64,000 bases of DNA from Streptomyces sp. Ru72 (GCF_002920635.1 NZ_PQSR01000026.1:1-64000); one strand, 5' to 3'; positions 34,280-43,380 are shown, numbered from the stretch's first letter. Numbers and translations are program-made. The notes: generated by a model from the sequence alone, not told the origin.

Positions 34280-35311
34280 CTAGGTGGCGGACGCGCCGCC
34301 GAGCACCACGATTTCCGCTGCATCGAAGACGACCCCGACCTCGTCCCCGGGCTCCGGGGCCGACCGCAGCGGGCAGGCCGCCTCCAGTGCGGGGGCGGCC
34401 TCCGGTTGCAGGCGTACGGCGACATGGGTGCCGCGGAAGGTGCGCGCGGTCACGGTGCAGCTCAGGCCCACGGTGGCCGCCGTCAACCGTACGCCCGCGG
34501 GGCGCACCAGCAATGTGCCGGACCCCTGCGGGCAGCCTTCCGGGACCGGGAGCTTGCCCCACGGGGTGTCCGCGGCCTCGCCGGCGACGGTAGCCTCCAC
34601 CACGTTGTCGAAGCCGAGGAAGCGCGCCACGAACTCGTTCGCCGGCCGCTGCCACACCTCGAGCGGCGTACCCGACTGGGCGATCCGCCCGTCGCGCATC
34701 ACCACGACACGGTCGGCGAGCGCGAAGGCCTCGCCCTGGTCGTGGGTGACGGCGAGCACGGTCGTGCCCAAGCGGCGGAACAGGTCCCGCAGTTCGACGA
34801 CGAGCCGCTCGCGCAGCGACCGGTCGAGCTGGCCCAGCGGCTCGTCCAGCATCAGCAGTCGTGGCCTGGGCGCGAGGGCGCGGGCGAGCGCGACCCGCTG
34901 CTGTTCGCCGCCGGAGAGCTCCGACACCGCCCTGCGCCCGGCCCCCGGAAGGCCGACCAGGTCGAGCAACTGCGCTACGCGTGCATCCCGTTCGGCGCGC
35001 GCGGTTTTGTGCATGCGCAGCCCGAAGGCGACGTTCCCGCCGACGTCCCGCTGCGGGAACAGCTGGTGGTCCTGGAACATCAGACCCACCCCGCGCCGGT
35101 GCGGGGGCACCCCGTCCAGGTCACTGCCGTCGAGGAACAGCCGCCCCGCGTCGAGGGGTTGCAGCCCGGCCACCGTCCGCAGAAGCGTCGACTTGCCGCT
35201 GCCGCTCGGCCCGAGCACGCACACGATCTCCTGCTCGGCGACCTCGAGGTCCACTCGGTCGAGCGCGGCCCACCCGTCGAAGCGCACGGTCGCGCCTTGC
35301 AGCGTGAGCAT
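34280..35311 (-). CDS. thiQ: Thiamine-type ABC transporter ATP-binding protein
   Basis: 343-aa ABC ATPase with Walker A GPSGSGKST, Q-loop LMFQDHQLFPQ, signature LSGGEQQRVALARAL, Walker B LLMLDEPLGQLD, switch VTHDQGEAFALAD and a C-terminal TOBE-like extension, which makes it longer than E. coli ThiQ. It starts 2 bp after the permease stop. The TPP riboswitch upstream of the operon argues for thiamine or a thiamine precursor. By fold alone an iron/thiosulfate-type importer would also be possible. Confidence 0.82.
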   Translation of the reverse strand: MLTLQGATVRFDGWAALDRVDLEVAEQEIVCVLGPSGSGKSTLLRTVAGLQPLDAGRLFLDGSDLDGVPPHRRGVGLMFQDHQLFPQRDVGGNVAFGLRMHKTARAERDARVAQLLDLVGLPGAGRRAVSELSGGEQQRVALARALAPRPRLLMLDEPLGQLDRSLRERLVVELRDLFRRLGTTVLAVTHDQGEAFALADRVVVMRDGRIAQSGTPLEVWQRPANEFVARFLGFDNVVEATVAGEAADTPWGKLPVPEGCPQGSGTLLVRPAGVRLTAATVGLSCTVTARTFRGTHVAVRLQPEAAPALEAACPLRSAPEPGDEVGVVFDAAEIVVLGGASAT

Positions 35312-35313
35312 CG

Positions 35314-36957
35314 TCAGAACTCCCCCGTCCGATCGGTCCGCAGCCTCTCCAGGACTCCCAGCGCCACCGCGCACACCACCATCAGAATCGTCGACAGGGC
35401 CATCGCCTGCCCGTAGTTGAGGTCGCCGGGCCGCGCGAGCAGGCGCGCCACGGCCACCGGCAGCGTCGGGTTGTCGGGCCGCGCGATGAACACGGTCGCC
35501 CCGAACTCGCCCAGCGACACGGCGAACGCGAAGCCGGCCGCGATCAGCAACGCCCGCCGTACGATCGGCAGATCGACCTCGCGCCACACCCGCCACGGCG
35601 ACGCCCCGAGCACGGCGGCCGCCTCCCGTAGCCGTTCGTCCACGGCCCGCAGCACCGGCAGCATGGTGCGGACGACGAAGGGGGCGCCCACCAGCGCCTG
35701 CGCGAGAGGCACCAGGATCCAGGAGCCGCGCAGGTCCAGCGGCGGCTTGTCGAGCGCGATGAGGAAGCCGAAGCCGACGGTCACCGCGGACACGCCGAGC
35801 GGCAGCATCAGCAGCGCGTCGAAGCCCCGTACGAGCCGGCCGGCGTCCCTGCGGGCGAGGGCCGCGGCGGCGAGCGACCCGATCAGTACGGCGATGAGGG
35901 TGGCCGCGACCGCGTACTGGAGGGAGTTCACGACGGCGTCGACGGGCGGGACGAGGAAGGTGCTGTCGTCGGTGCGGGTGAGCGCCTTGTAGTACGCGAA
36001 TCCGGGTGCGTCGAGCGAGCGCTGGACGAGGACGGCGAGCGGCAGGACGAGCAGAAGGGCGACGGTCGCGAGGACCGAGCCGAGCAGCGCCCACTGTGCG
36101 GCCCCGTGCGGCCTGCGCGCCGTGCGCGAGGGGTCGACCAGCTTCAGCGCGCTCTCCCGGCGGCGCACCGTCCAGGCGTGCACCCCGAGGATCGCGCCCA
36201 CCGCGGCGAACTGGACCATCGTCAGCACGGCGGCGGTGGACAGGTCGAAGATCTCCGAGGTCTGCCGGTAGATCTCCACCTCGAGGGTGGAGAAGGTGGG
36301 GCCGCCGAGGATCTGCACCACGCCGAAGGAGGTGAAGGTGAACAGGAACACCATCAGCGCGGCGGCGGCCAGCGCCGGTGCGAGCGCGGGCAGCGTCACC
36401 GTCCGCCAGGCCGTGAGCCGGGAGGCGCCGAGCACGCGCGCGGCCTCCTCCTGGCGGGGGTCGAGCTGCGCCCACAGCCCGCCGACCGTGCGGACGACGA
36501 CGGCGTAGTTGAAGAAGACGTGGGCGAGCAGGATGGCCCACACGGTGGTGTCGAGCCGTATGCCCCACAGGTCGTCGAGAAGTCCACCGCGACCCACCAG
36601 CGCCAGGAAGGCGGTGCCGACGACGACCGTGGGCAGCACGAACGGGACGGTGACGACGGCGCGCAGCACCTGCCTGCCCGGGAAGTCGTAGCGGGCCAAG
36701 ACATACGCGCCGGGCAGCGCGATCAGCAGCGTCAGGGCGGTGGAGACCAGCGCCTGCCAGGTGGTGAACCACAGCACGTGCCGCACGTCCGGCTCGGCGA
36801 GCACGGCCACGACCCGCCCGAACCGCCACACCCCGTCCGCCTTCAGACCGCGTGCGACGATCGCGGCGACGGGGTAGGCGAAGAAGATGGCGAAGAACGC
36901 GACGGGCAGGGCCATCAGCCCGAGCCGCGCCGCGTTCCCCCGTCTGCGTGGGGTCAC
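35314..36957 (-). CDS. thiP: Thiamine-type ABC transporter double permease
   Basis: 547-aa protein containing two fused permease domains, each with an EAA loop (EEAARVLGASRLTAWRTVTLP and EAAAVLGASPWRVWREVDLP). That is the ThiP/FbpB architecture in which one polypeptide forms the whole channel. I chose GTG 36957, which overlaps the binding-protein stop as GTGA; an in-frame GTG at 36990 would overlap by 37 bp. About 12 hydrophobic segments are visible. Confidence 0.82.
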   Translation of the reverse strand: MTPRRRGNAARLGLMALPVAFFAIFFAYPVAAIVARGLKADGVWRFGRVVAVLAEPDVRHVLWFTTWQALVSTALTLLIALPGAYVLARYDFPGRQVLRAVVTVPFVLPTVVVGTAFLALVGRGGLLDDLWGIRLDTTVWAILLAHVFFNYAVVVRTVGGLWAQLDPRQEEAARVLGASRLTAWRTVTLPALAPALAAAALMVFLFTFTSFGVVQILGGPTFSTLEVEIYRQTSEIFDLSTAAVLTMVQFAAVGAILGVHAWTVRRRESALKLVDPSRTARRPHGAAQWALLGSVLATVALLLVLPLAVLVQRSLDAPGFAYYKALTRTDDSTFLVPPVDAVVNSLQYAVAATLIAVLIGSLAAAALARRDAGRLVRGFDALLMLPLGVSAVTVGFGFLIALDKPPLDLRGSWILVPLAQALVGAPFVVRTMLPVLRAVDERLREAAAVLGASPWRVWREVDLPIVRRALLIAAGFAFAVSLGEFGATVFIARPDNPTLPVAVARLLARPGDLNYGQAMALSTILMVVCAVALGVLERLRTDRTGEF

Positions 36958-38042
36958 TTCAGTACGAGCGACGTCCACGTCTTGACCCACTGGTCACGGT
37001 TGGCGGCGATCTTCGTGGGCGCCATGGTCTCGGGGTCCTTGGCCGCGGGCCCGTACGCGGTGAACTCGGCGGGCACCTTCGCTCCCTCGACCACCGGGTA
37101 GACGAACATGTTGAGCGGCATGTCCTCCTGGAACCTCTTGCTGATCAGGAAGTCGAGGAACGCCTTGCCGCCCTTGGTGTTGTGCGCGTTGCTCAGCAGG
37201 CCGGCGAACTCGATCTGGCGGAAGCAGGTGCCGGTGGCGACACCGGTCGGCGCGGTCTTGGGCCGGGGGTCGGCGTAGACGACCTCGGCGGGAGGCGAGG
37301 AGGCGTAGGAGACGACGAGCGGCCGGTCGCCCTTGGCCTTCTTGCCGCCGGCGGAGCCGGAGAACTCCTCGTTGTAGGCCTGCTCCCAGCCGTCGACCAC
37401 CTTCACGCCGTTGGCCTTGAGCTTCTTCCAGTAGTCCTGCCAGCCGTTGTCCCCGTACTTCGCGGCGGTGCCGAGCAGGAAGCCGAGGCCGGGCGAGGAC
37501 GTGGAGGCGTTCTCGGTGACGAGGAGGTTCTTGTACTCGGGCTTGACGAGGTCGTCGAAGGACGCCGGCGGGGTCAGCTTGTGGTCGGCGAAGTACTTCT
37601 TGTCGTAGTTGACGCAGATGTCGCCGTAATCGATGGGCGTGACCCGGTGCTTGCCGGCGTCCAGCTGGTACGGGGCGCCGACCTGGTCGAGGCCCTTGGC
37701 CCGGTACGGCTGGAAGAGGCCGTTGTCCAGCGCCCTGGACAGCAGGGTGTTGTCGACGCCGAAGAAGACATCGCCCTGCGGGTTGTCCTTGGTGAGGATC
37801 GCCTTGTTGACGGCCTGGCCCGCGTCGCCGTCCTTGAGGACCTTGACGGTGTAGCCGGACTCCTTCTCGAACGCCGCGATGACGCTCTTGGAGGCGGCCC
37901 ACGAGTCATGGCTGACGAGGGTCACCGTCGTGGAGTCGCCGCTGCCGTTCCCGCTTGCGGAACCGGACGACCCGCACGCGGACAGGGTGACCATGCCCAG
38001 CCCGACGGCCACGGCCGCCCACTGCTTACCGGTGATGCTCAA
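36954..38042 (-). CDS. thiB: Thiamine-type ABC transporter substrate-binding lipoprotein
   Basis: 362-aa extracellular binding protein. The signal peptide ends in a lipobox TLSAC (Cys23). The mature protein has VTLVSHDSWAASKSVIAAFEKESGY, DVFFGVDNTLLSRAL and PIDYGDICVNYDKKYF, which resemble ThiB/TbpA. The TTG 38042 start follows an ideal AGGAGGAA site by 5 nt. It is the first gene after the TPP riboswitch and couples to the permease by a 4-nt overlap. Imports thiamine or a related pyrimidine. Confidence 0.86.
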   Translation of the reverse strand: MSITGKQWAAVAVGLGMVTLSACGSSGSASGNGSGDSTTVTLVSHDSWAASKSVIAAFEKESGYTVKVLKDGDAGQAVNKAILTKDNPQGDVFFGVDNTLLSRALDNGLFQPYRAKGLDQVGAPYQLDAGKHRVTPIDYGDICVNYDKKYFADHKLTPPASFDDLVKPEYKNLLVTENASTSSPGLGFLLGTAAKYGDNGWQDYWKKLKANGVKVVDGWEQAYNEEFSGSAGGKKAKGDRPLVVSYASSPPAEVVYADPRPKTAPTGVATGTCFRQIEFAGLLSNAHNTKGGKAFLDFLISKRFQEDMPLNMFVYPVVEGAKVPAEFTAYGPAAKDPETMAPTKIAANRDQWVKTWTSLVLK

Positions 38043-38077
38043 CTGGATTCCTCCTGGGGTGACCAGGAAGAGACGCG

Positions 38078-38113
38078 GCCCTGCCCGGACCTCGGAGGGT
38101 CCCCGGGCAGGGC
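38078..38113 (-). terminator. Putative expression-platform hairpin of the TPP riboswitch
   Basis: Strong hairpin between the aptamer and the thiB ribosome binding site: GCCCTGCCCGG(GG)ACC paired with GGTCCGGGCAGGGC around a 6-nt loop, followed on the minus strand by a pyrimidine-rich CGTCTCTTCC. It could be a ligand-dependent intrinsic terminator. Confidence 0.6.
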
Positions 38114-38129
38114 GCAACAGCTCGAGTGA

Positions 38130-38222
38130 AGACCGAACTCCCTACCCAGAATGACCTGGGCGAGGTTCAGAGGGTCTGCGGTCGCTACCGCACTCTCAGC
38201 GCTGTGGCGCTCCCCTGTCGGA
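38130..38222 (-). ncRNA. TPP (THI-box) riboswitch
   Basis: Read on the minus strand, the segment has the conserved thi-box blocks in order: CAGGGGAGC, GCTGAGAGTGCGG, ACCGCAGACCCTCTGAACCT, then CCAGGTCATTCTGGGTAGGGAG. The CTGAGAG and ACCCTCTGAACCT cores are diagnostic of the thiamine pyrophosphate aptamer. It lies about 90 nt upstream of thiB, so TPP should reduce expression of the importer operon. Confidence 0.93.
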
Positions 38223-38258
38223 ATATGAAGATGTACGTACTGACTGACGGCCCTCAGA

Positions 38259-39365
38259 CTACCGCTCGGTGGCGGCGAGCTGACCGCACGCCCCGTCGAT
38301 CTCCTGACCCCGGGTGTCCCGGACCGTCACCGGCACACCGTGGGCGGCGATCGCCTCGACGAACGCCTTCTCGTCCTCGGGGCGGGAGGCGGTCCACTTG
38401 GAGCCGGGCGTCGGGTTCAGCGGGATCAGGTTGACGTGCACGGGCTTGCCCTTGAGCAGCCGGCCCAGCAGGTCACCGCGCCACGCCTGGTCGTTGATGT
38501 CACGGATGAGGGCGTACTCGATGGACAGCCGGCGTCCGGACTTCTCCACGTAGTCGAACCCGGCGTCGAGGACCTCGCGCACCTTCCACCGCGTGTTGAC
38601 GGGGACGAGGGTGTCGCGCAGCTCGTCGTCCGGGGCATGCAGGGAGATGGCGAGACGGCACTTGAATCCCTCGTCGGCGAACCGGTGGATGGCCGGCACC
38701 AGTCCGACGGTGGAGACGGTGATGCCGCGCTGCGAGAGGCCCAGCCCGTCCGGTGCGGGGTCGGTGAGGGCGCGGATGGCGCCGACGACCCGCTTGTAGT
38801 TCGCGAGGGGCTCGCCCATGCCCATGAAGACGATGTTGGACAGCCGCGCCGGGCCGCCGGGGATCTCGCCGTCGCGCAGCGCCCGCATGCCGTCCACGAT
38901 CTGGTGCACGATCTCGGCGGTGGACAGGTTGCGGTCCAGGCCCGCCTGGCCGGTGGCGCAGAACGGGCAGTTCATGCCGCAGCCCGCCTGCGAGCTGATG
39001 CACATGGTGACCCGGTCGGGGTAGCGCATCAGCACGGACTCGACGAGCGTGCCGTCGAACAGCCGCCACAGCGTCTTGCGGGTGGTGCCCTGGTCCGTCG
39101 CCAGATGCCGGACCACCGTCATCAGCTCCGGGAGCAGCGCCTCCTGGAGCTTGCCACGGGAGGGCGCGGGGATGTCGGTCCACTGCTCCGGGTCGTGCGC
39201 GAACCGCGCGAAGTAGTGCTGCGAGAGCTGCTTGGCGCGGAACGGCTTCTCACCGATCGCGGCGACCGCCTCCTTGCGCTCGGCGGGCGAGAGGTCAGCG
39301 AGATGCCGCGGCGGCGTCTTGGCTCCGCGCGGCGCGACGAAAGTGAGTTCTCCGGGCTTGGGCAT
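38259..39365 (-). CDS. rlmN: Dual-specificity 23S rRNA/tRNA adenine C2-methyltransferase
   Basis: 368-aa radical SAM enzyme methylating C2 of A2503 in 23S rRNA and A37 in tRNA. The 4Fe-4S cluster motif CGMNCPFC (C-x3-C-x2-C) is at about residue 127. The SAM-binding GMGEPLANY and resolving-cysteine region EIDGACGQL near the C-terminus are present. ATG 39365 starts a monocistronic unit. Confidence 0.93.
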   Translation of the reverse strand: MPKPGELTFVAPRGAKTPPRHLADLSPAERKEAVAAIGEKPFRAKQLSQHYFARFAHDPEQWTDIPAPSRGKLQEALLPELMTVVRHLATDQGTTRKTLWRLFDGTLVESVLMRYPDRVTMCISSQAGCGMNCPFCATGQAGLDRNLSTAEIVHQIVDGMRALRDGEIPGGPARLSNIVFMGMGEPLANYKRVVGAIRALTDPAPDGLGLSQRGITVSTVGLVPAIHRFADEGFKCRLAISLHAPDDELRDTLVPVNTRWKVREVLDAGFDYVEKSGRRLSIEYALIRDINDQAWRGDLLGRLLKGKPVHVNLIPLNPTPGSKWTASRPEDEKAFVEAIAAHGVPVTVRDTRGQEIDGACGQLAATER

Positions 39366-39628
39366 GGTTCAACCAGTGTCGCAGATCCAATCGGGTGACC
39401 TGCGGGTGTCGCTCGCTACGACTGTCGTCAGTAGTCGCGACCGGTCGTCCCCGGTCGCCACCGAGCGGCCTCGGGCGGCCCGAGACGGCCCAGGGGTGAT
39501 CACTCGTGGGCTGCCCGCCACTGGTCGAGGCCGACCCTGACCTGGTGACTGTGAGTGTGCCGGAGGACCTCACCGAACTCACCCGGGCGCGGTGGCGGTG
39601 CACCGCGACCGCGGGTCCCTCGGCCGTG

Positions 39629-39662
39629 GCGGGGCCGCAGGCCGTTGTGGCTGCGGCCCCGC
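39629..39662 (-). terminator. Terminator after GH74 gene
   Basis: GC-rich hairpin (GCGGGGCCGCAGGCC with GGCTGCGGCCCCGC, one bulged base, 5-nt loop) immediately downstream of the stop codon at 39676. Confidence 0.75.
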
Positions 39663-39675
39663 TCCGGCGTCGGGG

Positions 39676-42354
39676 TCAGGACGGGTCGCCGTACTGGAGG
39701 CCGCGTCCGTTGGTGCCGATGTAGACGCGGCCGTAGGTGTCGGGGTCGCCGGTGATGATGCCGAGGCTGCCGATGGTGCCCCACTGGTGGGCGTCGTCGT
39801 TGATGCGCAGCCAGGTGGCGCCCTTGTCGGTGGAGCGGAAGACCCCGGTGACGTCCTTGACGGTGCCGATCAGGTACAGGGCCTGGTACTTGGCGCCCGG
39901 CGCGGCCTTGCCGAAGCCGAGGGCGGACGCAGACTGCACCGCTTTGAGCGTGGTGAAGGTGCGGCCGCCGTCGGTGGAGTGCAGCAGCCCCTTGGCGCCA
40001 CCGGCGATCCACAGGTCCCCGGCGATCCCGGGGACGGCCGAGAGCCGGCCGGCGGGCAGGTCGGTGGCGCGGGCGGTGAAGGTCGCGCCGCCGTCGGTGC
40101 TGGCGTAGAGCGTGCCGCCGGAAAGTGAGTAGAAGGTCCTGGCCGAGGAGCGGTCGGCGACGACCACGGCGTCGGGGCCCAGTCCGCCGACCTTCGACCA
40201 GCTCGCCCCCTTGTCGGTCGAGCGGTACGGGGCCTGGCCGGCCTCGGTCCAGACGATGGTGGTGCCGTCCGCCGCGAGCGCGACGTGGCCGCTGTCGGCG
40301 CTGCCCACCGGTTCTGCCTTGAAGCCGTTCCAGCTGCGGCCGCCGTCGGTGGAGTAGGCGCCGTCCTGCGCGCCGCCACGGCCGACGCGGACCATCATCG
40401 AGGGGTCGGACTGGGCGAAATCGATGCCGGTGCTGGTGGTCATCAGCGGGTTCTTCAGCCGCCCGGCGGGCACCTTGGTCAGGGAGTCGTAGCGGAAACC
40501 GCCCTGGTCGCCCATGGCGGTGACGAGGGTGGCGCCGCCGGGCGGGGCGATCGCGTCCGTCAGCGCGGTCTCCTCCAGCCCGCGGGCGCCCACGGTCCAG
40601 TGGCTGGTGCCGCCGCTGTCGGCGGCGGTGACGTCCTTGCTGCGCCAGATGCCGTTGCCGGTGCCGTACAGCACATGCCCGGAGTCGAAGGGGTCGATGG
40701 CCAGGGCGGTCATCCAGTGCCCGATGCCGGTACCGACGTACGGAGCGGCGGAGGCGTCCCGGACCGACTTGCCGGCCAGTGCCTTCCAGGTCGTACCGCC
40801 GTCGGTGGTGCGGTAGAGCTCGTCCTCGGGCCACCAGCGGTCCAGGGTGGTGACCATCACCGTGGACGGCTTGCGCGGGTCGACGGCCAGGCCGGAGAAC
40901 CCGTAGCTGCCGCTGGACGGGGAGACGTTCTTCCACGCCCCGCGGGCCGGCGTGTACTTCCACACGGAGCCCGCCGTCACGCCGTTGGGTCCGAGGGCGT
41001 TGGTGTACGTCAGGTACAGCGAGCCGTCACCGGAGAGGACGCCGTGCTGCGGCATCTGGCCGGTGGGCTGCCCGGAGACGGCCTGCCAGGTGCTGCCGCC
41101 GTCGGTCGAGCGGTACAGGGAGGTGGACCTGTCGGCGACGCCGACGTAGATCGTCTTGCTTCCGGCCGGACCGTACGTCACGAAGGAGATGCCCGCGCCG
41201 CTGCTCGCCCCGTCCATGACGGGGAACGAGGACACCTGCCTCCATGTCACGCCGTGGTCCGTACTGCGCCACAGACCGTTCTTGCGGGTGCCCAGCAGCA
41301 GGGTGCCGTCGTCCGCGGGGTTGATCGCGAGCCGTTCGCCCGCCCCGCGGCCGTCCTCGTTGGCGCCCAGCTTGAAGGGCAGATCGGTGCGCTTGAAGGT
41401 GCGGCCCCGGTCGGTGGAGCGCAGGATCGCGCCGTTGCCCGCCCAGCTGTTGGTGTAGGTGCCCGCCGCGAGGTAGAGCCGGGCGGGGTCGACGGGGTCG
41501 GTGGCCAGCGCATCGATGCCCAGCAGGTTCCAGTCCTTCTCCCCGACCCAGTCGGTCAGCGGAATCCACTGCTCTGCCCCGGTGTCCCAGCGGTAGGCGC
41601 CGCCCATGTCGGTACGCGCGTACAGCAGGCCCTTCTCTCGCGGGTTGAACACCAGCCCGGTGACGTAACCGCCGCCCACCACCTGGGCGTTCTTCCACGC
41701 ATACGGTCCGGCCGCGGCCGTGGTCCGCGTCCCGCCGGTCCCGGCCGCCCGGCTCTCGGCCGTCTTCACCAGCTTCCACTGCTGGTTGGTGCTGCCCCTG
41801 CTGGGATACTGGACGATTGCCGCTCCCTGGGCCGTGGAGCCTCCGAGGACGTCCAGGACCTGGCCGCTCCTGCGGGAGATGAAGGTGACGGCGTCGGAAC
41901 CGCTCACATCCTCGATCTTCCACTCCTGGGAGGCGGAGGAGCTGTCGGTCTGCTGCTCGGCGACGGCTCCCTGGGCGGTCGAATTGCCTGCTATGCCCAG
42001 CACTTTGCCGCTGTTGCGGTTCACCAGCTCGTAGTAGCCGTCCCCGGTGGGCCTCAGCCTCCACTGCTGGTTGGCGGTGTTCTGGTCGGTCCACTGCTGG
42101 ACACGGGTGCCGTCGGCGGTGGAGAAGCCGTTGACGTCCAGCACCTTGCCGCTGCGCACGGAGACCAGGCGGTAGTAGGCACTGCCGTCGACCGTTGCGG
42201 CCTGCGAGCCCTCCTGAGCGAACAGGAGGTACGGCACGACGATGGCGGGCACGCCGAGCAGCAGACCGGTGGCGGTCCAGCGACGGCGGTGACGCCCGCG
42301 GTGCCCGCCGTTCGTGGGGTTCCCGCGATGCCCGCCGTTCGTGGGGTTGTTCAT
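39676..42354 (-). CDS. Secreted GH74 xyloglucanase with N-terminal ricin-type (CBM13) trefoil
   Basis: 892-aa exported enzyme. A basic N-region and signal segment (TATGLLLGVPAIVVPYLLFAQEG) precede a ricin-B-type beta-trefoil with three repeats (SGKVLDVNGFSTADGTRVQQW, cut here to its first part; SGKVLGIAGNST; SGQVLDVLGGST). The GH74 double seven-bladed propeller follows, with many Asp-box repeats (YRSTDGGSTW, YRTTDGGTTW). The two GH74 catalytic aspartates are recognisable in ARTDMGGAYRW and AMGDQGGFRYD. It cleaves the backbone of plant xyloglucan. The ATG 42354 start has AAGGAG about 12 nt upstream. Confidence 0.9.
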   Translation of the reverse strand: MNNPTNGGHRGNPTNGGHRGRHRRRWTATGLLLGVPAIVVPYLLFAQEGSQAATVDGSAYYRLVSVRSGKVLDVNGFSTADGTRVQQWTDQNTANQQWRLRPTGDGYYELVNRNSGKVLGIAGNSTAQGAVAEQQTDSSSASQEWKIEDVSGSDAVTFISRRSGQVLDVLGGSTAQGAAIVQYPSRGSTNQQWKLVKTAESRAAGTGGTRTTAAAGPYAWKNAQVVGGGYVTGLVFNPREKGLLYARTDMGGAYRWDTGAEQWIPLTDWVGEKDWNLLGIDALATDPVDPARLYLAAGTYTNSWAGNGAILRSTDRGRTFKRTDLPFKLGANEDGRGAGERLAINPADDGTLLLGTRKNGLWRSTDHGVTWRQVSSFPVMDGASSGAGISFVTYGPAGSKTIYVGVADRSTSLYRSTDGGSTWQAVSGQPTGQMPQHGVLSGDGSLYLTYTNALGPNGVTAGSVWKYTPARGAWKNVSPSSGSYGFSGLAVDPRKPSTVMVTTLDRWWPEDELYRTTDGGTTWKALAGKSVRDASAAPYVGTGIGHWMTALAIDPFDSGHVLYGTGNGIWRSKDVTAADSGGTSHWTVGARGLEETALTDAIAPPGGATLVTAMGDQGGFRYDSLTKVPAGRLKNPLMTTSTGIDFAQSDPSMMVRVGRGGAQDGAYSTDGGRSWNGFKAEPVGSADSGHVALAADGTTIVWTEAGQAPYRSTDKGASWSKVGGLGPDAVVVADRSSARTFYSLSGGTLYASTDGGATFTARATDLPAGRLSAVPGIAGDLWIAGGAKGLLHSTDGGRTFTTLKAVQSASALGFGKAAPGAKYQALYLIGTVKDVTGVFRSTDKGATWLRINDDAHQWGTIGSLGIITGDPDTYGRVYIGTNGRGLQYGDPS
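42295..42348. repeat. 27-bp tandem repeat in the GH74 signal region
   Basis: Two adjacent 27-bp units (42295-42321 and 42322-42348) differ at one position and encode NPTNGGHRG twice in the n-region of the signal peptide, just after the start codon. Being in frame, it only lengthens the N-terminus. Confidence 0.85.
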
Positions 42355-42702
42355 GGGAGAGACGTTCTCCTTGCAAGCTGCTGACCAGAGGAAGGCGGAC
42401 CCAAGCACTGCAGTGGCCGGATCCGACTCCTTGTGGTCACAGGCTCCCCAAAGGGTTGCCTTGCGCCAGGAACTTTTTCTCTGCCCGTTCCCGGGGCGCG
42501 CCGGCCCCGGGTTGACGCTGCGGGCGTACGCGCACCTGATGCCGTCGGGCCAGGAGCCGTACGAGGAAGGCTGTGGATCGGGTGCTCTGCGGCCCCGGTA
42601 CGTACCTGACGGCCCCGAGCAGCCCAGTGGCCCACACCAGGCGCCCTGTCCGCGCCGAACGCGCTGCTGGAGGTCTCCTGCGGGCGCGGCCCGCGTGTCC
42701 CG
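42355..42702. other. Gap between GH74 gene and yceI-like gene
   Basis: 348 bp without an intact gene. It must hold the GH74 promoter (minus strand) and contains the decayed recombinase sequence on the plus strand. I see no tRNA-like fold here. Confidence 0.5.
42506..42700 (+). pseudogene. Remnant of a tyrosine recombinase (integrase) C-terminus
   Basis: From 42506 the plus strand reads PGLTLRAYAHLMPSGQEPY, the typical end of an actinobacterial phage-type integrase (catalytic Tyr in the RAYAHLMP context). After a one-base shift near 42563 it continues RKAVDRVLCGPGTYLTAPSS, matching the usual tail (RKAVDxVL). Third codon positions are G/C-rich in both segments. No upstream integrase sequence is present, so this is a truncated, frameshifted remnant. 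Confidence 0.6.
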
Positions 42703-43380
42703 TCAGGCGGTGGCGGTGGCGCGGATGGCCGCGATGTCGAACTGGAGGCGGACCTTGTCGCTCACCATGGCGCCGCCCTCGGCCAGCCTGGCGTTGTAGG
42801 TCAGGCCCCAGTCGGAACGGTTGATCGTGGTGGTGCCGTCGAAGCCGACGCGCTCGTAACCGAACGGGTCCGTCACATGACCGATGTAGGTGAGTTCCAG
42901 GTCGACGGGACGGGTGGTGCCCTTGATGGTGAGGTCACCGGTCATGCGGTAGACGTCCTCGCCCGCGAGGTGCACAGCGGTGCTGGTGAAGGTCATCCGC
43001 GGGTAGGTCGCGGAGTCCAGGAAGTCGCGGCCGACCAGGTGCGCGTCGCGCTGCTCGACACCGGTCTCGACGCTGGCGGTGAACAGCGCGATGTCGGCAC
43101 GGGAGCGGGCCGGGTCGCGACCGTCGAAGTAGAGGCGGCTGTCGTACTGCGCGAAGGCGCCGCGCACCGTCGTCACCATGGCGTGCCGCACGGAGAACCC
43201 GATCCTGCTGTGCGCGGGGTCGATCATCCACTCGCCGGTGAGAGCCTGCAGGTCGGGATCAGGCAGAACGCCGACACCGGTGTGCGCCGGGGCGGCGGGG
43301 CTCAGCGGGGCGCCGGAGGCGACGGGTGCGGCGGGAGCCGCCGCGCGTCGGAGTGGAGAGCTGCGGCCGAAAAGGTTCAT
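42703..43380 (-). CDS. YceI family protein
   Basis: 225-aa protein with a lipocalin-like YceI domain (GEWMIDPAHSRIGFSVRHAMVTTVRGAF, then TSTAVHLAGEDVYRMTGDLTIKGTTRPVDLEL and NRSDWGLTYN). YceI proteins bind isoprenoid-type lipids. The N-terminal ~45 residues are Ala/Pro-rich and not a clear signal peptide, so it may be cytoplasmic. Start ATG 43380. It lies in the accessory pocket between rlmN and cdsA. Confidence 0.85.
   Translation of the reverse strand: MNLFGRSSPLRRAAAPAAPVASGAPLSPAAPAHTGVGVLPDPDLQALTGEWMIDPAHSRIGFSVRHAMVTTVRGAFAQYDSRLYFDGRDPARSRADIALFTASVETGVEQRDAHLVGRDFLDSATYPRMTFTSTAVHLAGEDVYRMTGDLTIKGTTRPVDLELTYIGHVTDPFGYERVGFDGTTTINRSDWGLTYNARLAEGGAMVSDKVRLQFDIAAIRATATA

Noticed and set aside
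39437..39458. 8-bp inverted repeat GCGACCGG-N6-CCGGTCGC upstream of rlmN
   Set aside because: Short and pure GC; repeats this size arise often by chance in this composition. No supporting promoter geometry was found.
39506..39724. Short plus-strand frame starting GTG at 39506 with G/C-rich third positions
   Set aside because: It could be another gene remnant in the rlmN-cdsA pocket, but I recognise no family. It also crosses the GH74 terminator and ends inside the GH74 gene.
42355..42702. tRNA gene serving as an attachment site next to the integrase remnant
   Set aside because: I looked for a cloverleaf with a T-loop (GGTTCGAATCC type) in this gap and in 39366-39628 and found none.
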